Shown: positions 53,931 to 62,567 of the stretch, piece after piece
Layout: every line of letters begins with the position of its first letter
How positions within the stretch are numbered: position 1 is the stretch's first letter
Assembly: GCF_024721995.1 (NCBI RefSeq)
Contig: NZ_JANQBC010000014.1
Span: 90,808 to 154,807 of the forward strand
Source of the DNA: Paenibacillus radicibacter
GTDB taxonomy: Bacteria > Bacillota > Bacilli > Paenibacillales > NBRC-103111
Direction: 5' to 3'
DNA: 64,000 nucleotides
Position numbers and translations under genes: made by a program
Notes under the pieces: model-generated
The model's database searches: none
Told to the model about the DNA's origin: nothing
What the model saw: the letters and a program-made list of their open reading frames with translations, nothing else

Positions 53931-54584
53931 CTATTTTTTATTTTGGTATAAAAACTCAACTTCACCATCTAGCAAATATCGATATTCAAATAATTGCATT
54001 GTTCTTTCCCTAATTCTCTCCCGTACAACCGTGCCTAGGCTTACCGATCCTTGTGATCCAAGGTAACCATTATTAATAAATGTCTTCTCTACAAATTTTG
54101 TTTCCCTTAAGTGATACTGTAACCATTCTTTCTGCGATTCAATTAGTGCTTCTCTTGGTTCTCTATCCAACTTAGAAAGAAGCTCTTTATATATTTGATT
54201 CAACTCTTTATCCCAAATCTCTGTATATTTGCTTTCCAAAGCTCCCCACCCCAATGTTGTAATAATCTCTTTGGAATTTTGAAATTCAATAATTTCAACT
54301 TTATAATCATGATCTATAGGATTTCGAAGCATTTCATCATAAAATTTTCCTTTTAAATCATAGTTCCCAATGCTCATGGATAACACTTCATTGTTAGAAG
54401 GATCTGATCGACCTTCAGTTATTTCTCTCGATTCAGTTCCATTACCTGTACTCACGACATCAAGAGGCAGTTCAGAATTCCTTATTGATTTAGTTTCGCT
54501 GTTCAAGATAGTCGATTTACTAACATTTTGACAAGATGAAAACATTATCGTAATAAAAAATAATAAGAGTATCTTACCTTTCAT
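53931..54584 (-). CDS. LprI-like (DUF1311) lipoprotein
   Basis: 217 residues. Lipobox (FITIMFSSCQN) and a C-terminal DUF1311/LprI domain: DKELNQIYKELLSKLDREPR and LIESQKEWLQYHLRETKFV. LprI proteins inhibit lysozyme or are surface proteins of unknown role. The middle region (SIGNYDLKGKFYDEMLRNPI) is unassigned. Cassette gene: its ATG lies 46 bp from site 4 and its stop 54 bp from site 3. Confidence 0.82.
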   Translation of the reverse strand: MKGKILLLFFITIMFSSCQNVSKSTILNSETKSIRNSELPLDVVSTGNGTESREITEGRSDPSNNEVLSMSIGNYDLKGKFYDEMLRNPIDHDYKVEIIEFQNSKEIITTLGWGALESKYTEIWDKELNQIYKELLSKLDREPREALIESQKEWLQYHLRETKFVEKTFINNGYLGSQGSVSLGTVVRERIRERTMQLFEYRYLLDGEVEFLYQNKK

Positions 54585-54629
54585 TAATTATCTCCTTTAA
54601 CATTATCTTTAATATTTACCGGTAATGGC

Positions 54630-54789
54630 GCATAACGTCTCTTATATTCACGAGCCTGAGAACCTTAAGGCATGTTGAGCCGATCGCTGCACGGTTAGGT
54701 TCGCAGGGCTGTCCATCTGATACTGCTCCTTAGAAAATCTCGGACGGACCAAGGGGCATTAGCCTAGTAGTGTGAATACGTTGTTATAT
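54630..54789 (-). repeat. attC-like site 4
   Basis: GCATAACG...GTTATAT, 160 bp. The first stem has changed (GAGAACCTTAAGG...GGTTAGGTTCGC) but is still paired; the second is GTCCATCTGA...CGGACGGACC. Inner boxes ATATTCACG and GTGTGAATA pair. Confidence 0.85.
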
Positions 54790-54829
54790 CAATGTCTTCC
54801 CCGAATCAACTAACGTTTCCCCTTCAAAT

Positions 54830-55977
54830 TCAAGGAATCCTCATAGTATAATCCTTCTTTGTATCAGCAATATAGTCAACCTTTTTATAACAGAATTCGT
54901 TGTCACTTATCCACTTAATTCCAGAAAAGTCAGTATGATCATCGGCTTTACGAATGATCTTCTCATTGAAATTCGAGAGGTCCATTAGCCATAGGTCCTC
55001 AGTTAGATCATCCTCGTAGTCTTCTTTAGCTTTTGCATGAAATTCACTTACACGAGAAAATGCTGCATATTTTAAATTAGGAGAGAAGTAAAAATGAGAG
55101 ATAAAGCTAAAACCCTTGCTTAGCTGTCTGGTTTTCAAGTTATAAAGCCATCCACTACGTTGGCGGCTTGTACCCATATTAAGCAAGAGAAATTGGGAAT
55201 CGGTTGACCAATTAAAAAAGTGTGTTCAGGTAAGATGCCACTTTCTACTGTGCGCGGCCTATCTTCATTTAGGAACCAGACATAAGCTTCACCCTCGTTG
55301 TATTTCCCTTGAGAATAAGCGACAACGGAATAGTCAGGAGACCACTCAACATTACAAATATTATTATTAACGTAAAGCTGCTGCTCAAGAATATAAATCA
55401 ATTTCAATTGATCAGTAGCTCTACTATCAACGTAAGGTAATGATTTCATTTTGGGGTAGGTTTCAGGTTTAAATAGATTATAGTAATTGGTCAGTTTATC
55501 ATTAAGGTAGTATTTTACATCACCAGTTTTTACATCGTAAACTCGATAGGTTTTTATCTGACTTTCCTGTGTAGTATTCGGTATAAAAAAGTCGGTAAGG
55601 TAAAAGTTATATTCACCATTTTCTGGTGGTACTCCAACTCCTGCATAAGTACCACCGGAAACCCCCTCTATCTTGCGTATTTCACTCAAGATTTGATAGG
55701 GGGTGAGTCTGTCAGAGTTTAGTAAGTTAGGGGTTTCAGCATTTGATGATGACGTCTCGTTTTTAGTAGTAAGAGCTCCTTGAAATTGAGAACTTTCAAT
55801 TGAAACAGGAGTTGGAGTAGATTGAGATGATTTTGATAAGTCAGGAGTAGTTTGTTTAGCATTAGCATCTGAATCATTAGCCACAGGTTTTGAGCTACAA
55901 GCAGTTAATGTAAAAATGATCAGTAAAATTAAACAAGGCCACACTTTCAAACAAGACCAATCCTCCAATTTCTTCAA
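54830..55977 (-). pseudogene. Lipoprotein with beta-propeller-like C-terminus, frameshifted
   Basis: From 55977: lipobox ILLIIFTLTACSSKP, a Ser/Thr/Asn-rich linker, and a domain with IRKIEGVSGGTYAGVGVPPE and WSPDYSVVAYSQGKYNEGEA. At the six-base T/A run (55214-55219) the frame shifts by one; the other frame continues through WSTDSQFLLLNMGTSRQRSG and FYFSPNLKYAAFSRVSEFHA to 54830. Total about 380 residues. TolB/YwqJ-like WSPD and FSPN repeats suggest a propeller. Two pieces of one gene; a sequencing slip or a real mutation would explain it. Confidence 0.75.
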
Positions 55978-56077
55978 CCAATATTTTATAATCGTTGTCT
56001 TTCGTCAAGAAGATGGGCTCATTCAAAAAATACCCTCTTCTTTCTTTGGGTTTTCATTAAGATTTTGCATTGATTTC

Positions 56078-56239
56078 CGATAACGTTTTGTATTGACGAC
56101 TTCCTGGCCCCTTAGAGTCGCTGCTTATAGTTGTGAGGCTTGCCGAACACCTAATACAGTGACGTCCCGACGGGCTTAGGGGGCTGGATGTGGTCACTCG
56201 CTTCTCAGAGTGATCCGAAGCGTCAATACTGTGTTAGCC
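56078..56239 (-). repeat. attC-like site 5 (divergent stems)
   Basis: CGATAACG...GTTAGCC, 162 bp. The first stem is TGGCCCCTTAGA...CTTAGGGGGCTGGA and the second TGGTCACTCGC...AGAGTGATCC. Their sequences are unlike the other sites, yet both arms have changed together, so the structure is kept. Confidence 0.85.
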
Positions 56240-57001
56240 GAAGGGAGTTCTGGAGGCAGCCATTGCATTTAAGGCGTTCTCAAAAAAGCCATATACTTCA
56301 TCTGCAATTCCCAGAAACTCTTCAACAAGTACATTACTATCCAAGTAACAAGCATACAGATAATCAACTAAAGCGGAGTCAATCTCACAATAGTTTAATA
56401 TGGCATTCTTCATCTTAATAATGTCATCTTGCCATACACCTGTATCTTCTAAAACCAAAGAGTATAATGCACGAATTAATCTCTTAGAGTAACCTTTAAT
56501 ATATCTAGTTTTCATTGTGTTATCACTAACATTAGAAAGTAAACTATGTATACGATCTATTTCCTCCTTGGTCTCTGTATTTAAGTCTAAAATGAACTCT
56601 GGAGAAATAATTATCGGTGGTACTTTTTCACCAACGTCATGACCATATATGCAAACACAAATTATCTTAACCCAAAAACCCCACTCATTTGGTTTACTTA
56701 ATACATCGTCAATCGAGCAAATTATCGTATCAATCTTAGTTACTACTGGATATTCTTCCAAAAGCCTGTCTTTAATATTTGACAATCTTTTGTAATCAAT
56801 ATCTTTGGGATTTTCACATATAATAGTAAAGTCTGCATCTGATTTAAAAGGTTTAGCAGTTCCTTTTGGAATCGAGCCACACATATAAATGCTATGAATC
56901 TTACCTTTAAATTCGGTAAGTATATTATCTATATACTTATCAACAAAATCCTTATATTCACTTTGTATTACAATTCTATTTATAACTTTTTCTAATATCA
57001 T
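56234..57001 (-). CDS. Nucleotidyltransferase-domain protein (aminoglycoside-adenylyltransferase-like)
   Basis: 255 residues. YMCGSIPKGTAKPFKSDADF matches GSxxxGxxxxxSDxDF of the polymerase-beta nucleotidyltransferase fold, with the later Asp in KIDTIICSIDDVL. The C-terminal helical part resembles ANT/AadA-type or KNTase enzymes. AGGAGGAG precedes the ATG; the TAA stop lies inside the right core box of site 5 (GGCTAAC on the minus strand). Resistance activity is possible but not shown. Confidence 0.82.
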   Translation of the reverse strand: MILEKVINRIVIQSEYKDFVDKYIDNILTEFKGKIHSIYMCGSIPKGTAKPFKSDADFTIICENPKDIDYKRLSNIKDRLLEEYPVVTKIDTIICSIDDVLSKPNEWGFWVKIICVCIYGHDVGEKVPPIIISPEFILDLNTETKEEIDRIHSLLSNVSDNTMKTRYIKGYSKRLIRALYSLVLEDTGVWQDDIIKMKNAILNYCEIDSALVDYLYACYLDSNVLVEEFLGIADEVYGFFENALNAMAASRTPFG

Positions 57002-57032
57002 ATAGACTCCTCCTAAATTAAGAACTTCTTTC

Positions 57033-57194
57033 GGTTAACGTTGTTGTGTTCCTGAACCCGAGAGGCTTAAATGAGCGCAGCGACTGGGCCGCCAAAATTA
57101 GCCTCGCAGGGTTGTCTGCCTGATCCACTTCCCCGAATTGCCTCGGGCAGACCAAGGAGCCGATAGGCGACGCAGTGTGAAAACGATTTTAGGC
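57033..57194 (-). repeat. attC-like site 6
   Basis: GGTTAACG...TTTAGGC, 162 bp. The right core has T for the conserved G (TTTAGGC for GTTAGGC), and this base change falls next to the stop codon of the gene on its right. Internal stems are close to consensus (CCCGAGAGGCTTAAATGAGC, GTCTGCC...GGGCAGAC). Confidence 0.87.
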
Positions 57195-57821
57195 GGAGTC
57201 ATTATCTTCCATTATTAATCTTGCATATTCATTCCATTCTTTATTATCAGTGTTGATTTCTAAGGTAGGTACTATTGATCTTGTTACATTATATCTTAGA
57301 TTGTTTTGAGTATTGATAAGCTCTTTACATGCTCGTCCAATATCCGACTCTGACTTATTCAGCCATTCACCTGGATTTCTACTCTTTATTCTTTCTTCTA
57401 CAATTTCATCCGAAATTGTAAGCAAAATGCATTTAGCCCCTAGTCCAATTAACTGGTTTTCAATGTCTGTAATCTCAGTATCATCATATTCTGAGAAAGC
57501 GACTCGATGGTTTAGATGGAATCTTTCTAGGACGAAGAAAAGCCCCCGAGATCTTCTGGATGCTGGTCCTAAATGTATTGCCCAATCATTAAGTTTCTTT
57601 AGCATTTCTACTCTTTCCTTAAGTAAATTGAAATGTTCATCTCGAGATAAACTCACATACTCCCCATGATTGTTATTTAGTATTTGTGAATAATGTTCCC
57701 CAAGAACAACTACACTCCGTTCTGCGAATTCATCTTGAGATTGATACTGTTTTAATGCTCTTAATACTGATGTTTTTCCAGCATTAGAATATCCTTCAAG
57801 AATTACTCCTCTGATATTCAT
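57189..57821 (-). CDS. P-loop ATPase / nucleotide kinase-like protein
   Basis: 210 residues. Walker A LEGYSNAGKTSVLRAL. Other visible features: KCILLTISDEIVEERIKSRN as a lid-like region. Similar to thymidylate- or AAA-type small kinases in accessory regions. The stop codon TAA lies inside the right core box of site 6; the ATG is 32 bp from site 7, as expected for a cassette gene. Function unknown. Confidence 0.72.
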   Translation of the reverse strand: MNIRGVILEGYSNAGKTSVLRALKQYQSQDEFAERSVVVLGEHYSQILNNNHGEYVSLSRDEHFNLLKERVEMLKKLNDWAIHLGPASRRSRGLFFVLERFHLNHRVAFSEYDDTEITDIENQLIGLGAKCILLTISDEIVEERIKSRNPGEWLNKSESDIGRACKELINTQNNLRYNVTRSIVPTLEINTDNKEWNEYARLIMEDNDSA

Positions 57822-57852
57822 CCAATAAATACACCTTCTTTACAATGATTTC

Positions 57853-57998
57853 GCCTAACGTTGTTGTGTTCACGACGTCGATTCCCCTTAAATAACTCTT
57901 ATCTTAGGGGAATCGATGTGTCTGCCTGAATTCATTTCCTCGAATTTCCTCGGGCAGACCAGCGGCGAAAGCCGCGAAGATGGAACACGGTGTTAAAT
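57853..57998 (-). repeat. attC-like site 7
   Basis: GCCTAACG...GTTAAAT, 146 bp. The first stem is replaced by GTCGATTCCCCTTAAAT...CTTAGGGGAATCGATG, an independent compensated stem. The third is GCGGC-GAAA-GCCGC with a GNRA-type loop. Confidence 0.87.
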
Positions 57999-58079
57999 GG
58001 AGTACTCCGCTTCTATGAATACTCTCACAATAAGAAATTAATGGACACAAATAAGACATCGTCTTAATGATGAGACACA

Positions 58080-59144
58080 TTATTTTTTTATACCGAACAT
58101 AAATCTTGTGACAGAGAATTTTCTACATATATAGTAAGTGAAAAACGTAAAGGGAACACTTCCAACTAAGATAAGAATAATTTGTAATGCTGTTTGTTGA
58201 GTGAGTTTAAATATATAAAAGGCAACGATAGCTATCCATATCTGATGAAAAAGGTAAACAGTAAATGAGGTTTTTGAGAAAAAGTCAGTGACACTATTTA
58301 TAAAATTAAGATAACGCCTGCTCATTCCTAAAAGTGCTAAAATTCCACAAAATGCATAGAACTCTTCTATCAAATCAAACAAGAGTCCGTTAACATTAAA
58401 CTTATTATTGAAACATATTAAAATAAAAACCATGCCTACTAAAAATATTAATGTTAATAGATAACGGTACTTATCAAGCATCTGCTGAATTTGCTCATCA
58501 GACAGTACAAAATATCCGATCAAAAAGAACGCAAAATATTCACCAATGCTCTTCCCTGAAATATCCAACACCACCTGGCTTACAAACGGAATAATAAATA
58601 GTGTAAGCAATATAGGTAAGTTTATTTTACTAATTGGGAGCTTTCTGTTTGTTTTTTCATAACGTGTCATAATCGGCAAAGCAACAAGGGAAATAACAAA
58701 TAAATACAGGATAAACCACAAATGTCCTGGAGTGAATCCACCGTGATAGCCTGTTAAATCTGTTGGTTTCGTAAAAAATAAAATATATTGCTCAAAGTAA
58801 TTCCCTGTATATCCATTGTGGAACCTTTCAGCATAGTAAGTTATGATTGGTATCAATAGTAATATACCGAAAATCAGAGGGACGAGAAGTTTGGTTACAC
58901 GTTCATTAAGATATTCAAGTGTTGATCTTTTTTTTAATGCATATGCAGAACTGATACCCGCCACTGTAAATAAAAGTGGCATTATCCACGGCCATGTTGC
59001 TACTATAAAGGTGCTCGTAATTGAGATATCAGGACCTTTTATATAAAAACTTTCACCAAACGTGTTATAGATCATAAAAGTATGATAAGGGAAAAGTAAA
59101 AGAACAACAATCCAGCGCAAATTATCGATAAAATGTTTCCTCAT
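58080..59144 (-). CDS. Acyltransferase family 3 membrane protein
   Basis: 354 residues, about ten membrane segments. It opens KHFIDNLRWIVVLLLFPYHT (the N-terminal R and H of acyltransferase 3) with a second helix ending WIMPLLFTVAGISSAYAL; YLFHQIWIAIVAFYIF lies near the C-terminus. Enzymes of this family transfer acyl groups to surface sugars. No extra SGNH domain. Long cassette: stop 82 bp from site 7, ATG 93 bp from site 8. Confidence 0.87.
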   Translation of the reverse strand: MRKHFIDNLRWIVVLLLFPYHTFMIYNTFGESFYIKGPDISITSTFIVATWPWIMPLLFTVAGISSAYALKKRSTLEYLNERVTKLLVPLIFGILLLIPIITYYAERFHNGYTGNYFEQYILFFTKPTDLTGYHGGFTPGHLWFILYLFVISLVALPIMTRYEKTNRKLPISKINLPILLTLFIIPFVSQVVLDISGKSIGEYFAFFLIGYFVLSDEQIQQMLDKYRYLLTLIFLVGMVFILICFNNKFNVNGLLFDLIEEFYAFCGILALLGMSRRYLNFINSVTDFFSKTSFTVYLFHQIWIAIVAFYIFKLTQQTALQIILILVGSVPFTFFTYYICRKFSVTRFMFGIKK

Positions 59145-59236
59145 TAAATCCTCCTGTACGTTGTTGTATGAATGTTACTTATTTTTAATTTTTTGCTTAA
59201 AGTCTCTTCTAACAAATATCGTTTTCGTTGTATTTC

Positions 59237-59399
59237 ATCTAACGTTGTTGTATCTACGAACCCGAGAGGCTTAAAGGAGCATAAGCGACTGGGTTGTCAG
59301 ACTTAGCCTCGCAGGGTTGTCTGCCTGAACACACTTCCCCGAAATACCTCGGATGACCAAAGAGCCGTATGGCGACGATGTGTGAAAACGATGTTATCG
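59237..59399 (-). repeat. attC-like site 8
   Basis: ATCTAACG...GTTATCG, 163 bp, near-consensus first stem (CCCGAGAGGCTTAAAGGAGC...CTTAGCCTCGCAGGG). The inner boxes do not pair with each other (GTATCTAC and TGTGAAAAC). The right one pairs better with the left box of site 9 (GTGTTCAC), suggesting past exchange within the element. Confidence 0.85.
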
Positions 59400-59424
59400 G
59401 ATGTCGGTGTCTTCTTTGATTCAA

Positions 59425-59880
59425 CTATAAAAATGTTTGAAAGAATTTATTCTTTACTGATTTATTATTCCGTACTGCCCATTCATTCAATTGTCTTATC
59501 CCTATCGATTCTTGGTTTTTCTGAAAATAAAAGCATAATTCATTTGGAACCACTCTCTTACCGTATAACTTCATCCCTATTCTATTGTCATTCATGTAAA
59601 TGCATTCAATGTCAGATACTTTATACTTCTTACTACTAGTTGATATAATATAATCATTTCCTAAAGTGATATTAAGTTTTGTGAAAAATCGCCGCTTTAC
59701 TATAGTTATCAAGTAAATCACTATAAATATCATCAATCCAACGTTTATGTATTTTAAAATGACTTCATCACTAATGGATAGAGTAAGGTATAGACTTCCT
59801 TCAAGAAGTAACATAGCCATTATGTTTACAAAAGCCCTTGGATAAATGGTGTTAAATGTTAGATCATTTTGGTTCTTCAT
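59425..59880 (-). CDS. Uncharacterised membrane protein with PH-like C-terminus
   Basis: 151 residues. Two hydrophobic helices (AFVNIMAMLLLEGSLYLTLS; INVGLMIFIVIYLITIV), then a basic turn (KRRFFTKLN) and a beta-rich part (TLGNDYIISTSSKKYKVSDI, MKLYGKRVVPNELCFYF) resembling small bacterial PH-domain or STM3941-type proteins. Cassette-type spacing (28 and 26 bp to the flanking sites). Confidence 0.6.
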   Translation of the reverse strand: MKNQNDLTFNTIYPRAFVNIMAMLLLEGSLYLTLSISDEVILKYINVGLMIFIVIYLITIVKRRFFTKLNITLGNDYIISTSSKKYKVSDIECIYMNDNRIGMKLYGKRVVPNELCFYFQKNQESIGIRQLNEWAVRNNKSVKNKFFQTFL

Positions 59881-59907
59881 TTAGATAATTCCTTTCACGT
59901 CGATTTC

Positions 59908-60066
59908 AGATAACGTTTTATGTGTTCACGAACCCGAGAGGCTTAAAGGAGCGCAGCGACTGGGTCGCCAGACTTAGCCTCATAGGGTTGTGAGCTGATT
60001 CCACTTCTCTGCTATTACTTCTTGCGAACCAAGGGCATAGCCCGCAGCGTAGATACTATGTTATAG
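59908..60066 (-). repeat. attC-like site 9
   Basis: AGATAACG...GTTATAG, 159 bp. First stem near consensus; second is TGTGAGCTGATTCC...CTTGCGAACC; third GGGCATAGCCCGC. Inner boxes GTGTTCACG and CGTAGATAC do not match each other, unlike sites 10-13. Confidence 0.85.
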
Positions 60067-60103
60067 GATGTCAGTGACTTCTTTGAATCATCAACATACC
60101 GAC

Positions 60104-60784
60104 TTAATTAAGATACCAATTTATCATTGTATCTTCATTACATTCAATCGCTTCCCAACCTGCACTAATAATTATTTCCTTCGTGTTTTTATCATTGCTT
60201 AACATGAGTGTAATAAATGAATCATAGACACTTAAAAATACTGTATCATTAGTTTCGTCCGTTACAATAATCTCTGAAGGTGCCATTTCATAAAAGTTTT
60301 GAATTGTAATGTCATCAATTAGTATTTCGCCACTTGTATCATATATTGGCTCTGAGTATTGAATTTTTGTAATTCCCTTTGATTTAAACACTTCAATTAT
60401 TGTTGGAAATAAGAACTGAGAGATCTTATCTTCATTAGGCAAATATACGTCTTCTTGCAATCCTAGTTTAAATTTCTCCATTAAATCAAACCTTGCATAG
60501 AACTTATTTAATGCAGATATGTATGTTTTCATCGCTAAAGCTAAACTTCTTAAGTTTTCAAGTTCAGTTTGCTTTAATATTTGACTCCACAAAACAGGTT
60601 TACCATACTCAATTATTTCCTCATTTGTTGGGTATGTAAATTCATGGCCACTTATTTTTTTATTGTTGTACCAACCTTGCGGCATCTGAATAAAAGGATT
60701 AGTAATGATTGAAGCATATTTATATTGACCTTTGATCTGATTTAATATTGATGTTTTGTCATCAATCCATATGTAATCAAGCAT
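60104..60784 (-). CDS. Uncharacterised protein, DUF2711-like
   Basis: 226 residues, soluble, alpha/beta. MLDYIWIDDKTSILNQIKGQ and PFIQMPQGWYNNKKISGHEF at the start, and ITLMLSNDKNTKEIIISAGW near the end, resemble DUF2711 proteins as I recall them. No catalytic motif seen. AAAGGATG precedes the ATG. Cassette gene between sites 9 and 10. Confidence 0.6.
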   Translation of the reverse strand: MLDYIWIDDKTSILNQIKGQYKYASIITNPFIQMPQGWYNNKKISGHEFTYPTNEEIIEYGKPVLWSQILKQTELENLRSLALAMKTYISALNKFYARFDLMEKFKLGLQEDVYLPNEDKISQFLFPTIIEVFKSKGITKIQYSEPIYDTSGEILIDDITIQNFYEMAPSEIIVTDETNDTVFLSVYDSFITLMLSNDKNTKEIIISAGWEAIECNEDTMINWYLN

Positions 60785-60823
60785 TTTATTACATCCTTTA
60801 ATTTTATTAATTTCGCTGATTTC

Positions 60824-60983
60824 CTATAACGTTCTTGTGTTCCTGAACCCTCACCGACTTAAGGCCGATAGGCCGGGCGCGATGCGCTTAGTCGGTGCAG
60901 GGTTGTCTGCCTGATTCACTTCTTCGAAATGCCTCGGGCAGACCAAGGAGCGTTAGCTCCGCAGCAGGAACACGGTGTTATGC
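60824..60983 (-). repeat. attC-like site 10
   Basis: CTATAACG...GTTATGC, 160 bp. First stem CCTCACCGACTTAAGG...CTTAGTCGGTGCAGG, second GTCTGCC...GGGCAGAC, third GGAGC-GTTA-GCTCC. Inner boxes GTGTTCCTG (60837) and CAGGAACAC (60965) pair perfectly. Confidence 0.9.
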
Positions 60984-61022
60984 GAAGGATCTGACCTCTT
61001 TGAATTCCACCTAATATTCTCC

Positions 61023-61583
61023 TCATATCTCAAATCTTTCTATTATCATTTGTGCTACTGTTTTTGGTGTTAAAATCGTGTTATTAATTTTCATATAATT
61101 CTTTTCTTCAAATTCCCCTGGAAGTGAATTTAATCTATGATTTTCCATTGTTTTTAATAGATCTCTTTCGGATTGTTCAAGATTTTTCTTAGTCGGTTTA
61201 TGTAATAATCGATTTTCTGTTTTATTACGTTCTAACCGCACTTCGACATCTGCTTCCAGTTCAACTAAATAAACGTATCCGCCTTTTTCTTCAAATATAG
61301 TGGTGACTTTTTTGATGTAATCCCACTTTGCTGGGATATCCAAGCCCCAAACATATGTAAATATTAGTCCATCTAAATCACTGGCAGCTACTTCTTTAAA
61401 TATTTCTTCACGAAATAGCCCAACTAATCGTTTGCCCGACTTGCTTTCATAACTAAAAAAATTAGAAACAAGTTCTATTGTCATATGATTATGAAATAAT
61501 TTCAGTTTCGTTTTTCTTTCTAATTCTTGTCCTACCGTCATCTTTCCGACAGCTTGAGGCCCGAATATGATTACCAGTTTCAT
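61023..61583 (-). CDS. AAA/shikimate-kinase-like P-loop protein
   Basis: 186 residues. Walker A IFGPQAVGKMTVGQEL, NHMTIELV, a lid region with RLERNKTENRLLHKP and a C-terminal helix. It belongs to small P-loop kinases common in Bacillota with unknown substrate. AAGGATTC-like sequence precedes the ATG. Cassette gene (67 bp leader, 40 bp to site 10). Confidence 0.78.
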   Translation of the reverse strand: MKLVIIFGPQAVGKMTVGQELERKTKLKLFHNHMTIELVSNFFSYESKSGKRLVGLFREEIFKEVAASDLDGLIFTYVWGLDIPAKWDYIKKVTTIFEEKGGYVYLVELEADVEVRLERNKTENRLLHKPTKKNLEQSERDLLKTMENHRLNSLPGEFEEKNYMKINNTILTPKTVAQMIIERFEI

Positions 61584-61649
61584 AAGAATCCTTTCTGATG
61601 ATGAATTTGTTTTTCATAAATTTATATTTAATTGGTTTTCAGATCTTTC

Positions 61650-61814
61650 GCATAACGTTCTTGTATTCACGAACCCTCACTGGCTTAAGGGGCGCCAGCC
61701 CCGGGTCCGACGGACTTAGCCAGTGCAGGGTTGTCTGCCTGATCTCACTTCCCCGAATTGCCTCGGGCAGACCAAGAAGCCGTCAGGCTTCACAGCGTGA
61801 ATATATTGTTATGC
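61650..61814 (-). repeat. attC-like site 11
   Basis: GCATAACG...GTTATGC, 165 bp. First stem CCTCACTGGCTTAAGG...CTTAGCCAGTGCAGG, a compensated variant of site 10; second GTCTGCC...GGGCAGAC; third GAAGCCGTCAGGCTTC. Inner boxes TATTCACG (61664) and CGTGAATA (61796) pair. Confidence 0.9.
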
Positions 61815-61852
61815 GTAGTTCCTGACTTCAAGATATACTTAGACAATTTCCT

Positions 61853-62299
61853 TTATTTTATTTCTTTAATTTTAAATTTTCCTATTCCTTTATCTATAAA
61901 GTTACCTTTTAGCCAGTCTACTTCCACAGAAATAGGTGTATTAAGTGGTAGTATTAATTCCGATAATATTATTTTTTCATTCTTGTCTAAATTGGATACT
62001 ATAGTCTTAGAATCAGCTTTCACTATACTTCTTGATAATTTATCTTTAGTATCAATTCGATAATAAACTGTTATATCTTTAATTGGACTCTCCCCAGTAT
62101 ATTGAAATTCAAGATCATATACTTGTTGGCCTACTAAATCAAGTTTAGTTAACATTGATACTTTCCAGTCATTCAAATTATTTTGTTCAGAAAAATCAAT
62201 GATGACTGAACGAGACTTTGTATCCTTGTTTTCTTGATTTCCTGAACATCCTGTTAATATGAAAAATACACATAGTACTAATACCTTAAGTTTTTTCAC
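61853..62299 (-). CDS. Uncharacterised lipoprotein
   Basis: 148 residues. Lipobox LVLCVFFILTGCSGNQENK; the rest is a single beta-sandwich-like domain (VYDLEFQYTGESPIKDITVY; LILPLNTPISVEVDWLKGNF). No family recognised. Cassette gene with 41-bp leader and 39 bp to the element. Confidence 0.7.
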   Translation of the reverse strand: MKKLKVLVLCVFFILTGCSGNQENKDTKSRSVIIDFSEQNNLNDWKVSMLTKLDLVGQQVYDLEFQYTGESPIKDITVYYRIDTKDKLSRSIVKADSKTIVSNLDKNEKIILSELILPLNTPISVEVDWLKGNFIDKGIGKFKIKEIK

Positions 62300-62339
62300 T
62301 TCTAGAAGTTCCCCCTATTTACTATATTTCAGGAATTAC

Positions 62340-62499
62340 GCATAACGTTCTTGTATCTATGAACCCGAGAGGCTTAAAGGAGCGCAGCGACTGGGTCCAT
62401 CGGACTTAGCCTCGCAGGGTTGTGAGCTGAATATACTTCTCTGCTTACCTCTTCTGGAGAACCAAGGGCGGAGCTCGCAGCATAGATATATTGTTAGAC
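62340..62499 (-). repeat. attC-like site 12
   Basis: GCATAACG...GTTAGAC (GTTRRRY), 160 bp. First stem as consensus; second TGTGAGCTGA...GGAGAACC, third GGGCGGAGCTCGC. Inner boxes TATCTATG (62354) and CATAGATA (62481) pair, while the outer boxes are those of two different cassettes and do not. Confidence 0.9.
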
Positions 62500-62567
62500 G
62501 AAGTACCCGACATCATTGAACTACCTTCATGTTCTTCTAAAAAGAATTTAAAAATAGTGTATACGCA

